DNA of 64,000 nt from Streptomyces sclerotialus (GCF_040907265.1 NZ_JBFOHP010000002.1:4464001-4528000); one strand, 5' to 3'. Counted from the first letter of the stretch, positions 20,762-30,724 are shown. Notes: a model not told the origin generated them from the letters alone. Program-made: numbers and translations.

Positions 20762-22191
20762 CTCGTCGCTGTGGTCGCTGTGGTCGTGCGCGCTGCCGCC
20801 ACGGCGACGGCAAGGTCGTCGGCCCCCGCCACGTCCTCCGGCTCCGCCACGCGACCCGGTGACCCGTTGACGTGTGAAGACTCGTTCATGTGAGGGGCGC
20901 CGTCCACGACAGTACGCAGCCCCTCACCGCGCAGCGATACCTGGTACCCGTCTCCGGTGGCGACGACGTCCACCCACTCACCCTGAGGGTGGCCGCAGCG
21001 GCGCTCGCAACCGGACCAGTGGACGGCCCGGCCGCCACCCGCACCCAGCGCGGTGGCGGCGTCCGCCCGTACGTCGGCCAGTGACTTGGCGCACCCGGGG
21101 CGGCCGATGCACGCACCGACGCCGTACCAGGGCGACGCCGGGTCGGTGATCAGCCCGGCGGCCGCCAGCCCGGCGAGCCGGTCAGCGGCGCGGGCGCGGC
21201 CGAAGCCGGGCAGGACCGCGCCGCGCCAGGGGGTGAGCCGCAGTTCGCCGCTGCCGTCCTCGCGGGCCGCGGCCACCAGGTGCCGCCACTGCGCCACCGT
21301 GAGCCGCCCCAGCGGGGCGACCACGGAGAGGGCCGCCGTGCCACCGGGGCCGTGCACCGTCCCCGGGGCGGGCGCGGGCCCCGAGGGGAGGCCCGCCGCG
21401 ACCGGATGCGTCACGGGGACGCCGGCCGCCTCCAGGCGCCGAGCCGTCTCCCGGAGCAGCGACCCCGCGCTCCCGAAGCCACCGCTCCCGAAGCCATCGC
21501 TCCCGAAGGCGTCACCGCCTCCAGGCAGATCGCTCACCCGCCACGCCTTCGTGCCGCTCGCCGCCGCCGCTTCCAGGAAGGTCTCGGCGGCCGTCAGCGC
21601 GGCCCGGGCCGCGTACGCGCCGGTCACCCGCAGTGCCGCCGGGGCCTGCCAGACGAAGAGCAGTGCGTCCCCGCCGGCCAGGGCGACCAATGTCACATCC
21701 GGGCCGAGCGCGGAAACGTCACCGCGGCCGTCGTCCAGGGCGAACAGGAAGCGCCCGGACAGCCCGGTCGCGGCCTCGCTCGCGCAGAGCAGCCGGTCCA
21801 GCTCCCGAAGCCACGGCTGGACGTCCGTACGGCCCGATCCGTCCAGCCCGGAGAGCGGCGTGGCCACGATGTTGCGGACCCGTTCATGGCGGTACGAAGG
21901 GAGCAGTCCGGCCGCGTCGAGCAGCGCGGCGAGATCCCCGCCACAGTCGCCGTCCAGGCCTCGCACCTGCACGTTCCCGCGCGAGGTGAGGTGCAGTGCG
22001 CCGTCACCGAGGCGCTCCGCCGCCACCGCGAGCGCGTCCGCCTGACCGGCGGTCAGCACGCCTCCGGGGATGCGCACGCGGGCCAGCGCGCCGTCGTCCG
22101 CGGCGTGCAGCCGCAGCGTGCCCGGGCAGGCGTCACCGCGAACCCGTATGGGGGGTTCGTCCCGGGATGGTGGGTTGGTCGCCGTGGGCAT
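20758..22191 (-). CDS. cobG: Precorrin-3B synthase CobG
   Basis: Oxygen-dependent Fe-S enzyme, related to sulfite/nitrite reductases, that contracts the ring in the aerobic pathway. Two ferredoxin-like halves are visible, with [12 protein letters not shown] early. The four cluster cysteines lie in [10 protein letters not shown] and [15 protein letters not shown]. An inserted [13 protein letters not shown] repeat sits mid-protein. Start at 22191 ([14 protein letters not shown]); an ATG 12 bases upstream is possible. ATGA overlap with cobH makes cobG-cobH-cobIJ one operon. Confidence 0.93.
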   Translation of the reverse strand: MPTATNPPSRDEPPIRVRGDACPGTLRLHAADDGALARVRIPGGVLTAGQADALAVAAERLGDGALHLTSRGNVQVRGLDGDCGGDLAALLDAAGLLPSYRHERVRNIVATPLSGLDGSGRTDVQPWLRELDRLLCASEAATGLSGRFLFALDDGRGDVSALGPDVTLVALAGGDALLFVWQAPAALRVTGAYAARAALTAAETFLEAAAASGTKAWRVSDLPGGGDAFGSDGFGSGGFGSAGSLLRETARRLEAAGVPVTHPVAAGLPSGPAPAPGTVHGPGGTAALSVVAPLGRLTVAQWRHLVAAAREDGSGELRLTPWRGAVLPGFGRARAADRLAGLAAAGLITDPASPWYGVGACIGRPGCAKSLADVRADAATALGAGGGRAVHWSGCERRCGHPQGEWVDVVATGDGYQVSLRGEGLRTVVDGAPHMNESSHVNGSPGRVAEPEDVAGADDLAVAVAAARTTTATTATR

Positions 22192-22261
22192 GGCGGCGAG
22201 CATACCGACCCCGTCCCGGCCGTCCGCCCCACGCCAGGGAGGTGGCCCTTACTATGCTCAC

Positions 22262-22400
22262 GGCGGACCATCCGGTCCGTCACCATCGCCGGCGACGGCG
22301 ACAAGGGGAGGAAGCCCGGTGCGAATCCGGCGCGGTCCCGCCACTGTGAGCCCGGCCCCGGCGGCCGGGTGAGCCAGGAACTCCCTTTCCTTTGCTCTCG
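22262..22400 (+). promoter_or_regulatory. Cobalamin (B12) riboswitch upstream of cobN
   Basis: The conserved core is visible: AAGGGGAGGAAGCCCGGTGC, then GAATCCGGCGCGGTCCCGCC and ACTGTGAG (22321-22350). The B12-box equivalent GAGCCAGGAACTCC follows at about 22371-22384. It lies in the cobN leader on the plus strand and should repress cobN when adenosylcobalamin is abundant. Outer boundaries are estimated. Confidence 0.92.
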
Positions 22401-22471
22401 GCCCGCCTGAGCAGGGGAGATCCATTCCGACACCGCCCGGGGCGCGGACCCCGAGGAAGGCCCGACGCCGC

Positions 22472-25400
22472 ATGCTGCCCACGTCCGGGGAGAACGCCCC
22501 CCAGTCCGGCGAGACCGTCCCGCAGACCGGGAACTCGCAGTCCGGAGATCCGCAGTCCGGGGAGGCCGCTCCCCGTCAGATCCTGCTCCTGTCGACCTCC
22601 GACACCGACCTGCTCAGCGCACGCGCGGCCGGCGGCCCGGTCGGGTACCGCTTCGCCAACCCCGCCCGGCTCGACCTCGACGAGCTGCCCGCCCTGCTGG
22701 ACGGCTGCGACCTGGTCGTCGTACGCCTCCTCGGCGGCATCCGCGCCTGGCAGGAGGGCCTGGACCAGCTGCTCGCCGACGGCCGCCCGGTCGTCGTGCT
22801 CACCGGCGAACAGGCCCCCGACGCCCAGCTGATGGCCGCCTCGACCGTCCCGGTCGGCATCGCCGCCGAGGCGCACGCCTACCTCGCGCACGGCGGCCCG
22901 GCCAACCTGGAGCAGCTGGCCCGCTTCCTCTCCGACACCGTGCTGCTCACCGGCCACGGCTTCGAGCCGCCCGCCGCCGCGCCCTCCTGGGGGCCGCTGG
23001 AGCGCACGGCCCGTGAGGACGTCGCCGCGGACGCCCCCACAGTGGCGGTGCTCTACTACCGCGCCCACCACATGAGCGGCAACACCGCCTTCGTGGACGC
23101 GCTGTGCGGCGCCGTCGAAGAGGCGGGCGGCCGCCCGATGCCGCTGTACGTCGCCTCGCTGCGCGCCCCCGAGCCGGAGCTGATCGACGAGCTGCGCGCC
23201 GCCGACGTGATCGTCACCACGGTGCTCGCGGCGGGCGGCACCAAGCCCGCCACGGCCTCGGCCGGCGGCGACGACGAGTCCTGGGACGCGGGCGCCCTCA
23301 CCGGCCTCGACGTACCGGTTCTGCAGGCGCTCTGCCTGACCGGTTCGCGCGCCGACTGGGAGGAGAACGACGAGGGCGTCTCGCCGCTGGACGCGGCCAG
23401 CCAGATCGCCGTGCCCGAGTTCGACGGCCGTCTGATCACCGTCCCGTTCTCCTTCAAGGAGATCGACGAGGACGGCCTCCCGGCGTACGTCGCCGACCCC
23501 GAGCGGGCGGCGCGGGTCGCCGGCACCGCCGTACGCCACGCCCGGCTGCGCCACATCGCGCCCGCCGACAAGCGTGTGGCGCTCGTGCTGTCCGCGTACC
23601 CGACCAAGCACTCGCGCATCGGCAACGCGGTCGGCCTGGACACCCCGGCCTCCGCCGTCGAGCTGCTGCGCCGCCTCCGGGAGGAGGGGTACGACTTCGG
23701 GCCCGAGGAGGAGATCCCGGGCCTGGTCTCGGGCGACGGCGACGAGCTGATCCGCGCGCTCATCGAGGCCGGCGGCCACGACCAGGACTGGCTCACCGAG
23801 GAGCAGCTCGCCCGTAACCCCGTCCGCATCCCGGCCGCCGACTACAAGCGCTGGTACGCGACGCTCCCCGCCGAGCTGCGCAAGGCCGTCGAGGAGCACT
23901 GGGGCCCGGCGCCCGGCGAGATGTTCCTCGACCGCAGCCGCGTGAGCCAGGGCGGCGACCCCGAGGGCGACATCGTGCTGGCCGCCCTGCGCCGCGGCAA
24001 CCTGCTGATCCTCATCCAGCCGCCGCGCGGCTTCGGCGAGAACCCGATCGCGATCTACCACGACCCCGATCTGCCGCCCTCGCACCACTATCTGGCCGCG
24101 TACCGCTGGATCGCGGCCACCCAGGACGACGGCGGTTTCGGCGCGGACGCCATGATCCACCTGGGCAAGCACGGCAACCTGGAGTGGCTGCCCGGCAAGA
24201 ACGCGGGCCTCTCCGCCGCCTGCGGCCCCGACGCCGCCCTCGGCGACCTGCCGCTCATCTACCCGTTCCTGGTCAACGACCCGGGCGAGGGCACCCAGGC
24301 CAAGCGCCGCGTCCACGCCACCCTCGTCGACCACCTCGTCCCGCCGATGGCCCGCGCCGACTCCTACGGCGACATCGCGCGCCTGGAGCAGCTGCTCGAC
24401 GAGTACGCGCAGATCTCCGCCATGGACCCGGCCAAGCTGCCCGCCATCCGCGCGCAGATCTGGACGCTGATCCAGGCCGCCAAGCTCGACCACGACCTGG
24501 GCATGGAGGACCGCCCGGACGACGACGGCTTCGACGACTTCCTGCTGCACGTCGACGGCTGGCTGTGCGAGGTCAAGGACGCGCAGATCCGTGACGGCCT
24601 GCACGTGCTCGGCGGCGCGCCGACCGGCGCCCCGCGCGTCGACCTGGTCCTCGCGATTCTCCGCGCCCGCCAGATCTGGGGCGGTACCTCCGCCCTGCCC
24701 GGCCTGCGCGAGGCGCTCGGCCTGGACGAGTCGGCGGCGACCCGTACGACCGCGGACGCCGCCGAGGAGCAGGCCCGCGCGCTGGTCCAGGCGATGGAGG
24801 ACGCAGGCTGGGACCCGGCAGCGGTGGCGGACGTCGCGGCGGACCACGGTCAGCAGGTCGCCGACATCCTCGACTTCGCCGCCCGCGAGGTCGTCCCGCG
24901 CCTGGCCGGCACGACGGCCGAGCTCGACCACGTCGTGCACGCCCTGAAGGGCGGCTTCGTACCGGCGGGCCCGTCCGGCTCGCCTCTCCGAGGGCTGGTC
25001 AACGTCCTGCCGACCGGCCGCAACTTCTACTCGGTCGACCCCAAGGCCGTGCCCTCGCGCCTCGCCTGGGAGACCGGCCAGGCCCTGGCCGACTCCCTCC
25101 TGGAGCGCTACCGCACCGATAACGGCGACTGGCCCACCTCCGTCGGCCTGTCCCTGTGGGGTACGAGCGCGATGCGCACCGCCGGTGACGACGTCGCCGA
25201 GGCCCTCGCGCTGCTCGGCGTCCGCCCCGTGTGGGACGACGCCTCCCGCCGCGTCACCGGCCTGGAGCCCGTCCCGCTCGACGAGCTGAACCGGCCCCGC
25301 ATCGACGTCACGCTGCGCATCTCCGGCTTCTTCCGGGACGCCTTCCCGCACACCATCGGCCTGCTGGACGACGCGGTACGCCTGGTCGCGGGCCTCGACG

Positions 25401-26200
25401 AGCCCGCCGAGCAGAACTTCGTACGCGCACACGCCCAGGCCGACCTCGCCGAGCACGGTGACGAACGCCGCGCCACCACCCGTATCTTCGGCTCCCGCCC
25501 GGGGACGTACGGCGCGGGCCTGCTCCAGCTGATCGACTCGCGCGACTGGCGCACCGACGCCGACCTCGCGGAGGTCTACACGGTGTGGGGCGGCTACGCG
25601 TACGGCCGTGGTCTGGACGGCCGTTCGGCCCGCGAGGAGATGGAGACGGCGTACAAGCGCATCGCCGTCGCCGCGAAGAACACCGACACCCGCGAGCACG
25701 ACATCGCGGACTCCGACGACTACTTCCAGTACCACGGCGGCATGGTCGCCACCGTACGGGCGCTGCGGGGCACGGCCCCCGAGGCGTACATCGGCGACTC
25801 CACCCGCCCTGAGACGGTGCGTACGCGCACCCTCGTGGAGGAGACCTCGCGCGTCTTCAGGGCGCGGGTCGTGAACCCCAAGTGGATCGAGGCGATGCGC
25901 CGCCACGGCTACAAGGGCGCCTTCGAGCTCGCCGCGACGGTCGACTACCTCTTCGGGTACGACGCCACCACCGGCGTGGTCGCCGACTGGATGTACGACA
26001 AGCTCACCCAGGCCTACGTGCTGGACCCGGAGAACCGCGCGTTCCTCCAGGAGGCCAACCCCTGGGCGCTGCACGGGATCGCCGAGCGCCTCCTGGAGGC
26101 GGAGTCGCGCGGCATGTGGGCCGAGCCCGATCCGGCCGCGATCGAAGCGCTCCGCGAGATCTTCCTGGAGACGGAGGGCGAGCTGGAGGGCGAGGGCTGA
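22472..26200 (+). CDS. cobN: Cobaltochelatase subunit CobN
   Basis: Large subunit of the ATP-dependent aerobic cobaltochelatase that inserts cobalt into hydrogenobyrinic acid a,c-diamide. The 1242 residues match the CobN/magnesium chelatase H family, with segments such as KRVALVLSAYPTKHSRIGNA, AMIHLGKHGNLEWLPGKNAG and GTYGAGLLQLIDSRDWRTDA. About 35 Ser/Gly-rich residues precede the family start ILLLSTSDTDLLSARA, so translation may begin later. No CobS/CobT partner is in the window. It is the riboswitch-controlled gene. Confidence 0.95.
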   Translation: MLPTSGENAPQSGETVPQTGNSQSGDPQSGEAAPRQILLLSTSDTDLLSARAAGGPVGYRFANPARLDLDELPALLDGCDLVVVRLLGGIRAWQEGLDQLLADGRPVVVLTGEQAPDAQLMAASTVPVGIAAEAHAYLAHGGPANLEQLARFLSDTVLLTGHGFEPPAAAPSWGPLERTAREDVAADAPTVAVLYYRAHHMSGNTAFVDALCGAVEEAGGRPMPLYVASLRAPEPELIDELRAADVIVTTVLAAGGTKPATASAGGDDESWDAGALTGLDVPVLQALCLTGSRADWEENDEGVSPLDAASQIAVPEFDGRLITVPFSFKEIDEDGLPAYVADPERAARVAGTAVRHARLRHIAPADKRVALVLSAYPTKHSRIGNAVGLDTPASAVELLRRLREEGYDFGPEEEIPGLVSGDGDELIRALIEAGGHDQDWLTEEQLARNPVRIPAADYKRWYATLPAELRKAVEEHWGPAPGEMFLDRSRVSQGGDPEGDIVLAALRRGNLLILIQPPRGFGENPIAIYHDPDLPPSHHYLAAYRWIAATQDDGGFGADAMIHLGKHGNLEWLPGKNAGLSAACGPDAALGDLPLIYPFLVNDPGEGTQAKRRVHATLVDHLVPPMARADSYGDIARLEQLLDEYAQISAMDPAKLPAIRAQIWTLIQAAKLDHDLGMEDRPDDDGFDDFLLHVDGWLCEVKDAQIRDGLHVLGGAPTGAPRVDLVLAILRARQIWGGTSALPGLREALGLDESAATRTTADAAEEQARALVQAMEDAGWDPAAVADVAADHGQQVADILDFAAREVVPRLAGTTAELDHVVHALKGGFVPAGPSGSPLRGLVNVLPTGRNFYSVDPKAVPSRLAWETGQALADSLLERYRTDNGDWPTSVGLSLWGTSAMRTAGDDVAEALALLGVRPVWDDASRRVTGLEPVPLDELNRPRIDVTLRISGFFRDAFPHTIGLLDDAVRLVAGLDEPAEQNFVRAHAQADLAEHGDERRATTRIFGSRPGTYGAGLLQLIDSRDWRTDADLAEVYTVWGGYAYGRGLDGRSAREEMETAYKRIAVAAKNTDTREHDIADSDDYFQYHGGMVATVRALRGTAPEAYIGDSTRPETVRTRTLVEETSRVFRARVVNPKWIEAMRRHGYKGAFELAATVDYLFGYDATTGVVADWMYDKLTQAYVLDPENRAFLQEANPWALHGIAERLLEAESRGMWAEPDPAAIEALREIFLETEGELEGEG

Positions 26201-26226
26201 GGACCGCCTGAGGTACGAAGGCCCCC

Positions 26227-26252
26227 GGGCCCCGGCTACCGCGCCGGGGCCC
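26227..26252. terminator. Hairpin between convergent cobN and merR
   Basis: A 10-bp perfect stem GGGCCCCGGC/GCCGGGGCCC with a 6-base loop lies 27 bases past cobN and overlaps the last merR codons. It can serve as the cobN terminator. Confidence 0.55.
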
Positions 26253-26640
26253 GCGTGAGGCGTTCGCGCAGGGTGCCGGCGAACTCCTCGGCCCGCGCGA
26301 GCTGGGTGCGCAGGTCCGCGACCCGCTGCTGCGCGGCCTCCTCGAAGTGCCGCAGCCGGGCCAGGAGTTCGGCGTGCTCGTCGGCGGGGAGCGGCTCCCC
26401 GGAGTCGAGGCGGTCGGTGGCCTCCAGCAGCGCGCGCATCTCGTCCAGGCTGAACCCCAGCGGTTTCATCCGGCGGATGACCATCAGCCGCGCGACGTCG
26501 GCCTCGGTGTAGAGGCGGAAGCCGCCCTGCGAGCGGGCGGACGGAATGACCAGCCCGGTCTCCTCGTAGTGCCGGATGGTGCGCAGCGACAGCTCCGTAC
26601 GCGCGGCGACCTCGCCGATCTGCATGTGCTCGCTGCTCAC
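26236..26640 (-). CDS. MerR family transcriptional regulator
   Basis: A 134-residue MerR regulator. The N-terminal winged helix-turn-helix reads MQIGEVAARTELSLRTIRHY, then TGLVIPSARSQGGFRLYTEA, followed by a coiled coil (residues about 75-130). No conserved metal-binding cysteines are seen in the short C-terminus, so the inducer is unknown. The GTG at 26640 follows GGGAAGG; an ATG at 26625 is an alternative. It is divergent from a SulP transporter, with a MerR-type palindrome in the intergenic region, so it probably controls that gene. Confidence 0.9.
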   Translation of the reverse strand: MSSEHMQIGEVAARTELSLRTIRHYEETGLVIPSARSQGGFRLYTEADVARLMVIRRMKPLGFSLDEMRALLEATDRLDSGEPLPADEHAELLARLRHFEEAAQQRVADLRTQLARAEEFAGTLRERLTRAPAR

Positions 26641-26703
26641 GTGGTGGTCGCCTTCCCTGTCCTCTGTCTGCCTGTCACCGGAGTCACACGGGCCGGCGCC
26701 CAT

Positions 26704-26727
26704 CTCTACCCTTACGTCAGGGTAGAG
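26704..26727. promoter_or_regulatory. MerR-type operator palindrome
   Basis: CTCTACCCT and AGGGTAGAG form a perfect 9-bp inverted repeat around TACGTC in the 171-base merR/sulP intergenic region. This is the spacing and composition typical of MerR operators that sit between the -35 and -10 boxes. Confidence 0.75.
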
Positions 26728-26811
26728 TTTTGAGTCCGGGGGTCGTTTCGCGCTGCCCGTCCTCATAGGTGCGGGAGTGCGCCCCTGCTGCACCTCCGCG
26801 CACCACCGAGT

Positions 26812-28341
26812 GTGCCCGAACACGACAGGCGCCTTCCTCCCTTGTCCTCTTCCGTATTCTCCCCGGCCGCGCGGCTGCGCGGTGCCCGCCCGCCGTGGCT
26901 GTCCCCGAAGGTCTTCCGTACGGAGGTGCTGGCCGGTCTGGTCGTCGGCCTGGCGCTGATCCCCGAGGCGATCTCGTTCTCGGTGATCGCCGGGGTCGAC
27001 CCCGAGGTGGGGCTGTTCGCCGCCTGCACCATGGCCATGGTGATCGCCTTCGTCGGCGGCCGGCCCGCGATGATCTCCGCGTCCACCGGCGCGGTCGCCC
27101 TGGTGGTGGCCCCGGTCGCCCGTGAGCACGGCCTCGGGTACCTGATCGCGACCGTGATCCTCGCCGGTGTCTTCCAGATCGTCCTCGGCGCCCTGGGCGT
27201 CGCCAAGCTGATGCGGTTCGTGCCGCGGCCGGTGATGGTCGGCTTCGTCAACGCCCTGGGCATCCTGCTCTTCACCGCCCAGATCCCCAATCTGCGCGAC
27301 GTGCCGTGGGCGGTCTACCCGCTGGTGGCGGCCGGCCTGCTGCTCATGGTGTTCTTCCCGAGGATCACCAAGGCGGTGCCCGCGCCGCTCGTCTCCATCG
27401 TCGTCCTCACCGTGATCACGATCGCGGCCGGCATCGCCGTGCCCACCGTCGGCGACAAGGGCAAGCTGCCGTCCGCCCTGCCCGTACCGGGCCTGCCGGA
27501 CGTACCGTTCAGCCTCCACACCCTCACCGTCATCGCCCCCTACGCGCTGGCGATGGCGCTGGTCGGGCTGATGGAGTCGCTCATGACGGCCAAGCTGGTG
27601 GACGAGATCACCGACACTCGCTCCGACAAGACCCGCGAGTCCATCGGCCAGGGCATCGCCAACATCGTCACCGGCTTCTTCGGCGGCATGGGCGGCTGCG
27701 CGATGATCGGCCAGACGATGATCAACGTGAAGAACGGCGCCCGCACCCGGCTCTCCACCTTCCTCGCCGGCTTCTTTCTCCTCATCCTGTGCATCGTCCT
27801 GGGCCCGGTCGTCTCCGAGATCCCCATGGCCGCACTGGTCGCGGTGATGGTGCTGGTCTCGGTCGGCACCTTCGACTGGCACTCGATCAAGCCCGCGACC
27901 CTCAAGCGGCTGCCGGCCGGCGAGACCGTCGTCATGGTCCTCACGGTCGCCGTCGTGGTCGCCACCGACAACCTCTCCATCGGCGTCGTCGTCGGCACCG
28001 TCACCGCAATGGTGATCTTCGCCCGCCGCGTCGCCCACCTGGTGAACGTCACCGCGGTCACCGACCCCGACAACACCCAGGTCGTCTACTCGGTCACCGG
28101 CGAGCTCTTCTTCGCCTCCACCAACGACCTGGTCACGCAGTTCGACTACGCCGGCGACCCGGGCAAGGTCGTCATCGACCTGACCGCGGCCCACGTGTGG
28201 GACGCCTCCTCCGTCGCCGCGCTGGACGCCGTGGAGACCAAGTACACCCAGCGCGGCAAGACCGTGGAGATCATCGGGCTGAACGAGCCCAGCGCCCGCC
28301 TCCACAGGACGCTGAGCGGGGAACTCGCGGACAGCCACTGA
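26812..28341 (+). CDS. SulP family inorganic anion transporter
   Basis: Membrane permease of the SulP (SLC26) family for sulfate, bicarbonate or similar anions. The 509 residues contain the transmembrane core from EVLAGLVVGLALIPEAISFSV onwards, with FGGMGGCAMIGQTMINVKNG typical of the family. A C-terminal cytoplasmic STAS domain begins near residue 415 (TQVVYSVTGELFFASTNDLV). No carbonic anhydrase is attached, unlike the second SulP at 57.2 kb. The GTG start has a weak ribosome binding site. A divergent MerR gene likely regulates it. Confidence 0.92.
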   Translation: MPEHDRRLPPLSSSVFSPAARLRGARPPWLSPKVFRTEVLAGLVVGLALIPEAISFSVIAGVDPEVGLFAACTMAMVIAFVGGRPAMISASTGAVALVVAPVAREHGLGYLIATVILAGVFQIVLGALGVAKLMRFVPRPVMVGFVNALGILLFTAQIPNLRDVPWAVYPLVAAGLLLMVFFPRITKAVPAPLVSIVVLTVITIAAGIAVPTVGDKGKLPSALPVPGLPDVPFSLHTLTVIAPYALAMALVGLMESLMTAKLVDEITDTRSDKTRESIGQGIANIVTGFFGGMGGCAMIGQTMINVKNGARTRLSTFLAGFFLLILCIVLGPVVSEIPMAALVAVMVLVSVGTFDWHSIKPATLKRLPAGETVVMVLTVAVVVATDNLSIGVVVGTVTAMVIFARRVAHLVNVTAVTDPDNTQVVYSVTGELFFASTNDLVTQFDYAGDPGKVVIDLTAAHVWDASSVAALDAVETKYTQRGKTVEIIGLNEPSARLHRTLSGELADSH

Positions 28342-28409
28342 ACTGGCTGGGGACGCCGGTGCGAGGGTGAGCGGTGATGCGGGGCGGGCCGGCTACCGGG
28401 CCGGCCGAC

Positions 28410-29699
28410 TCAAGGCCGGAGGCGGAGGCTGCGGGGCCGGAGGCGGCCGCTGCGGGTCCGGCCGAGGAGTACGAGCAGCACACAGCTCAGCACCGCGAGC
28501 CCCGCGGTCGCGGCCAGCAGCCAGGGCATCGGGAAGGCGGCGGCGAGGGCGCCGAGCAGCAGTGGAGCGAACATCCCGAGGTAGGCCAGGCTCCAGAAGT
28601 AGGACGTGAGGCGGGCCAGCGCGGCCGGGGCGGCGAGTACGGCGACGGTGGCCAGTCCGTAGGTCAGGGCGAGCCCGTACCCGGCGCCCAGCACCGCCCC
28701 GGCGACCAGCCCGAGCACCGGCTGCCCGTACCCGGCTGCCGGTACGGCCAGGACGAACCCCGCGGCCATGACCAGCAGCCCGGCGGCCCCGGTGAACAGC
28801 CGGCTGCGCCCGCTCAGCCGCCGGGCCAGTGGCTGTACCGCCACCCCCGAGCCGGGCACGACCGCGGTCGCCACCCCGGCGTACACCACCTGCCAGCCGG
28901 TGAGACCGCCGTCCACCAGCCCGGGAAGGGTGGCGAAGCCCACCATCGGCGCGGCGAAGACCCAGGGGGCCATGGGCAGGACGGCCCGCAGGAAACCGGT
29001 GCCGCCGCCGCGCCCGTCGGCCGCCCGCGCGGAGCCACGGCCCGTGGCGGTACGGCCCTCCGGGCGTCCCTCCGGCCGGGTCTCCGGGCTCCGCCGGGCG
29101 AGGCAGCCGGCGAGTACGGCCAGCACGAGATGCGGCAGGTACGCGAGCACCATCGGCCAGGGCGCCCACTGGGCGATCAACGAGGCGGACAGCCCGCCCG
29201 AGGCGAAGCCGAGCGAGACGAAGACGCCGGAGCGCCGGGCGGCCACCGTCTCCGTACCCGCCGGCGCGTACGGCGGCGAGGAGAGCTCCTTCACCCACGC
29301 GCCCCCGGCCGCCAGCAGCGCCCCGGCACTGACGCCGGTGAGCAGCCGCCCGGGCGCCAGCCAGAACGCCGAGCCCGCACCCAGCATCAGCAGCAGCGTG
29401 GCGGCCAGATTGAGGGCGAGGGCGCCGAGCGCCACCGGGCGCCGCCCGTACCGGTCGGCGAGCGGGGCGGCGGTGAGCAGTCCGGGTATCAGCCCCACCG
29501 CGTACACCGCGAGCAGCGCGTTCACCGCGGCGTCCGAGAGCCCGGCGGCGCGGTAGGCACCGAGCAGCGCGGCGAACTGGTTGGCGCTCCAGCCGGAGGC
29601 CGTCATCATCAGCGCCGCCCGCAGCCCGTACCGGCGAGGGGCGGGCGCAGCGGCGCGGGCAGGGCGGGTCGGGAGCAGTTCAGCGGTGTCGGTCACCAT
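28410..29699 (-). CDS. MFS transporter
   Basis: About 429 residues with roughly twelve hydrophobic segments. The loop 2-3 motif DRYGRRPVALGALALNLAA is the major facilitator signature. A basic central loop (RRSPETRPEGRPEGRTATGR) separates the two halves, and the C-terminus is Arg-rich. ATG at 29699 (MVTDTAELLPTRPARAA) is chosen; further upstream the frame would enter the regulatory region. It is divergent from a LysR regulator that probably controls it. The substrate cannot be read from sequence. Confidence 0.9.
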   Translation of the reverse strand: MVTDTAELLPTRPARAAAPAPRRYGLRAALMMTASGWSANQFAALLGAYRAAGLSDAAVNALLAVYAVGLIPGLLTAAPLADRYGRRPVALGALALNLAATLLLMLGAGSAFWLAPGRLLTGVSAGALLAAGGAWVKELSSPPYAPAGTETVAARRSGVFVSLGFASGGLSASLIAQWAPWPMVLAYLPHLVLAVLAGCLARRSPETRPEGRPEGRTATGRGSARAADGRGGGTGFLRAVLPMAPWVFAAPMVGFATLPGLVDGGLTGWQVVYAGVATAVVPGSGVAVQPLARRLSGRSRLFTGAAGLLVMAAGFVLAVPAAGYGQPVLGLVAGAVLGAGYGLALTYGLATVAVLAAPAALARLTSYFWSLAYLGMFAPLLLGALAAAFPMPWLLAATAGLAVLSCVLLVLLGRTRSGRLRPRSLRLRP

Positions 29700-29738
29700 G
29701 CCGTTGTACGGGCCACGATCCCTGGTCGGCCGCCCGCA

Positions 29739-29753
29739 TTCACGATTCGTGAA
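29739..29753. promoter_or_regulatory. LysR-type operator palindrome
   Basis: TTCACGATTCGTGAA has 7-bp perfect arms and fits the T-N11-A LysR box. It lies in the 98-base gap between the divergent MFS and LysR genes, 45 bases upstream of the lysR start. Confidence 0.7.
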
Positions 29754-29797
29754 CGGACATACGCGCAGATAGGGACCGCGTCGTACGCTGAGGAACC

Positions 29798-30724
29798 ATG
29801 GACCTCCGGCTGCTCCCGTCATTCCTGGCCGTGGTCGAGGAACAGCACTTCGGCCGGGCGGCGGCCCGCCTCTTCCTCTCCCCGCCGGCCGTCACCCAGC
29901 ACATCCGCCGGCTGGAGAGCGAGCTCGGCACCCCGCTGCTGCACCGGAACCCGGTACGACCGACCGCCGCCGGCGTACGTCTCGCCGAGCACGCCCGGAC
30001 CCTGCTGGCCGCGGCGGACGCGGCGGTCGAGGACGTGCACGAGGCGGTGCGCCGGGAGCGGGAACGGGAGCGGTCCAGGCGCCCGCTGCGGGTCGGCATC
30101 ATGGCCCACGGCTCGGCGGAGATCACCCCGGCCGCGGTGAACGCCTACCGCAGGGCCCGCCCGGAGGTCCCGGTCGAGGTGGTCCAGCTCGACTTCACCG
30201 AGCACGTCACGGCGCTCGTGGAGGACCGGGTGGACCTGGCCTTCATCAGACCGATGCCCGACGACGACCGGCTGGCCGGTGACGTACTCCTCACCGAGCA
30301 GCGCATCGTGGTCGTCCCCGAGTCCGCCCAGCTCGCCGACGCCCGCACCGAGGGCGTACGCGTCGCCGACCTGGCCGACCTGCCCATCTTCCGGGTGCCG
30401 GACCATACGCCGACGATCTTCAAGGACTACCTCTACTTCCACAACGAGGCCGCCCGCCGCGGACAGAGCATGGCGCTCTTCCCGCAGGAGGTCCTCACCG
30501 GCGTCCTCACCGGCCTCGGCGCCGGCTCCGGCCTCCGCTCCTTCGCCCGCTACTACAACTGGCCCGGCGCGGTCTTCGTACCGGTCCTGGACGCACCCCC
30601 GGAGTCCAGCCACCTGGCGGCCCGCGCCGACGACCCCGACCCCGAAGTAGCCGTCTTCCGCGCCCTGACCACCACCCTCGCCCGCGAACTGGCCCCACGC
30701 ATCAACGCCATGCCCCTGCCGTGA
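29798..30724 (+). CDS. LysR family transcriptional regulator
   Basis: A 308-residue LTTR. The N-terminal helix-turn-helix (MDLRLLPSFLAVVEEQHFGR, RLFLSPPAVTQHIRRLESEL) is followed by a linker helix and a periplasmic-binding-like effector domain from about residue 90. Divergent from the MFS gene with a T-N11-A palindrome between them, it probably senses the transporter's substrate. The stop lies next to the following lipoprotein gene. Confidence 0.93.
   Translation: MDLRLLPSFLAVVEEQHFGRAAARLFLSPPAVTQHIRRLESELGTPLLHRNPVRPTAAGVRLAEHARTLLAAADAAVEDVHEAVRRERERERSRRPLRVGIMAHGSAEITPAAVNAYRRARPEVPVEVVQLDFTEHVTALVEDRVDLAFIRPMPDDDRLAGDVLLTEQRIVVVPESAQLADARTEGVRVADLADLPIFRVPDHTPTIFKDYLYFHNEAARRGQSMALFPQEVLTGVLTGLGAGSGLRSFARYYNWPGAVFVPVLDAPPESSHLAARADDPDPEVAVFRALTTTLARELAPRINAMPLP

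Noticed and set aside
22280..26074. A 1264-codon open frame on the minus strand opposite cobN
   Set aside because: It is antisense to CobN and passes through the riboswitch; composition is that of a GC-rich shadow frame.
26641..28338. Upstream continuation of the merR frame opposite sulP
   Set aside because: It is antisense to the SulP transporter and low-complexity (His/Asp/Gly); MerR proteins start near 26640.
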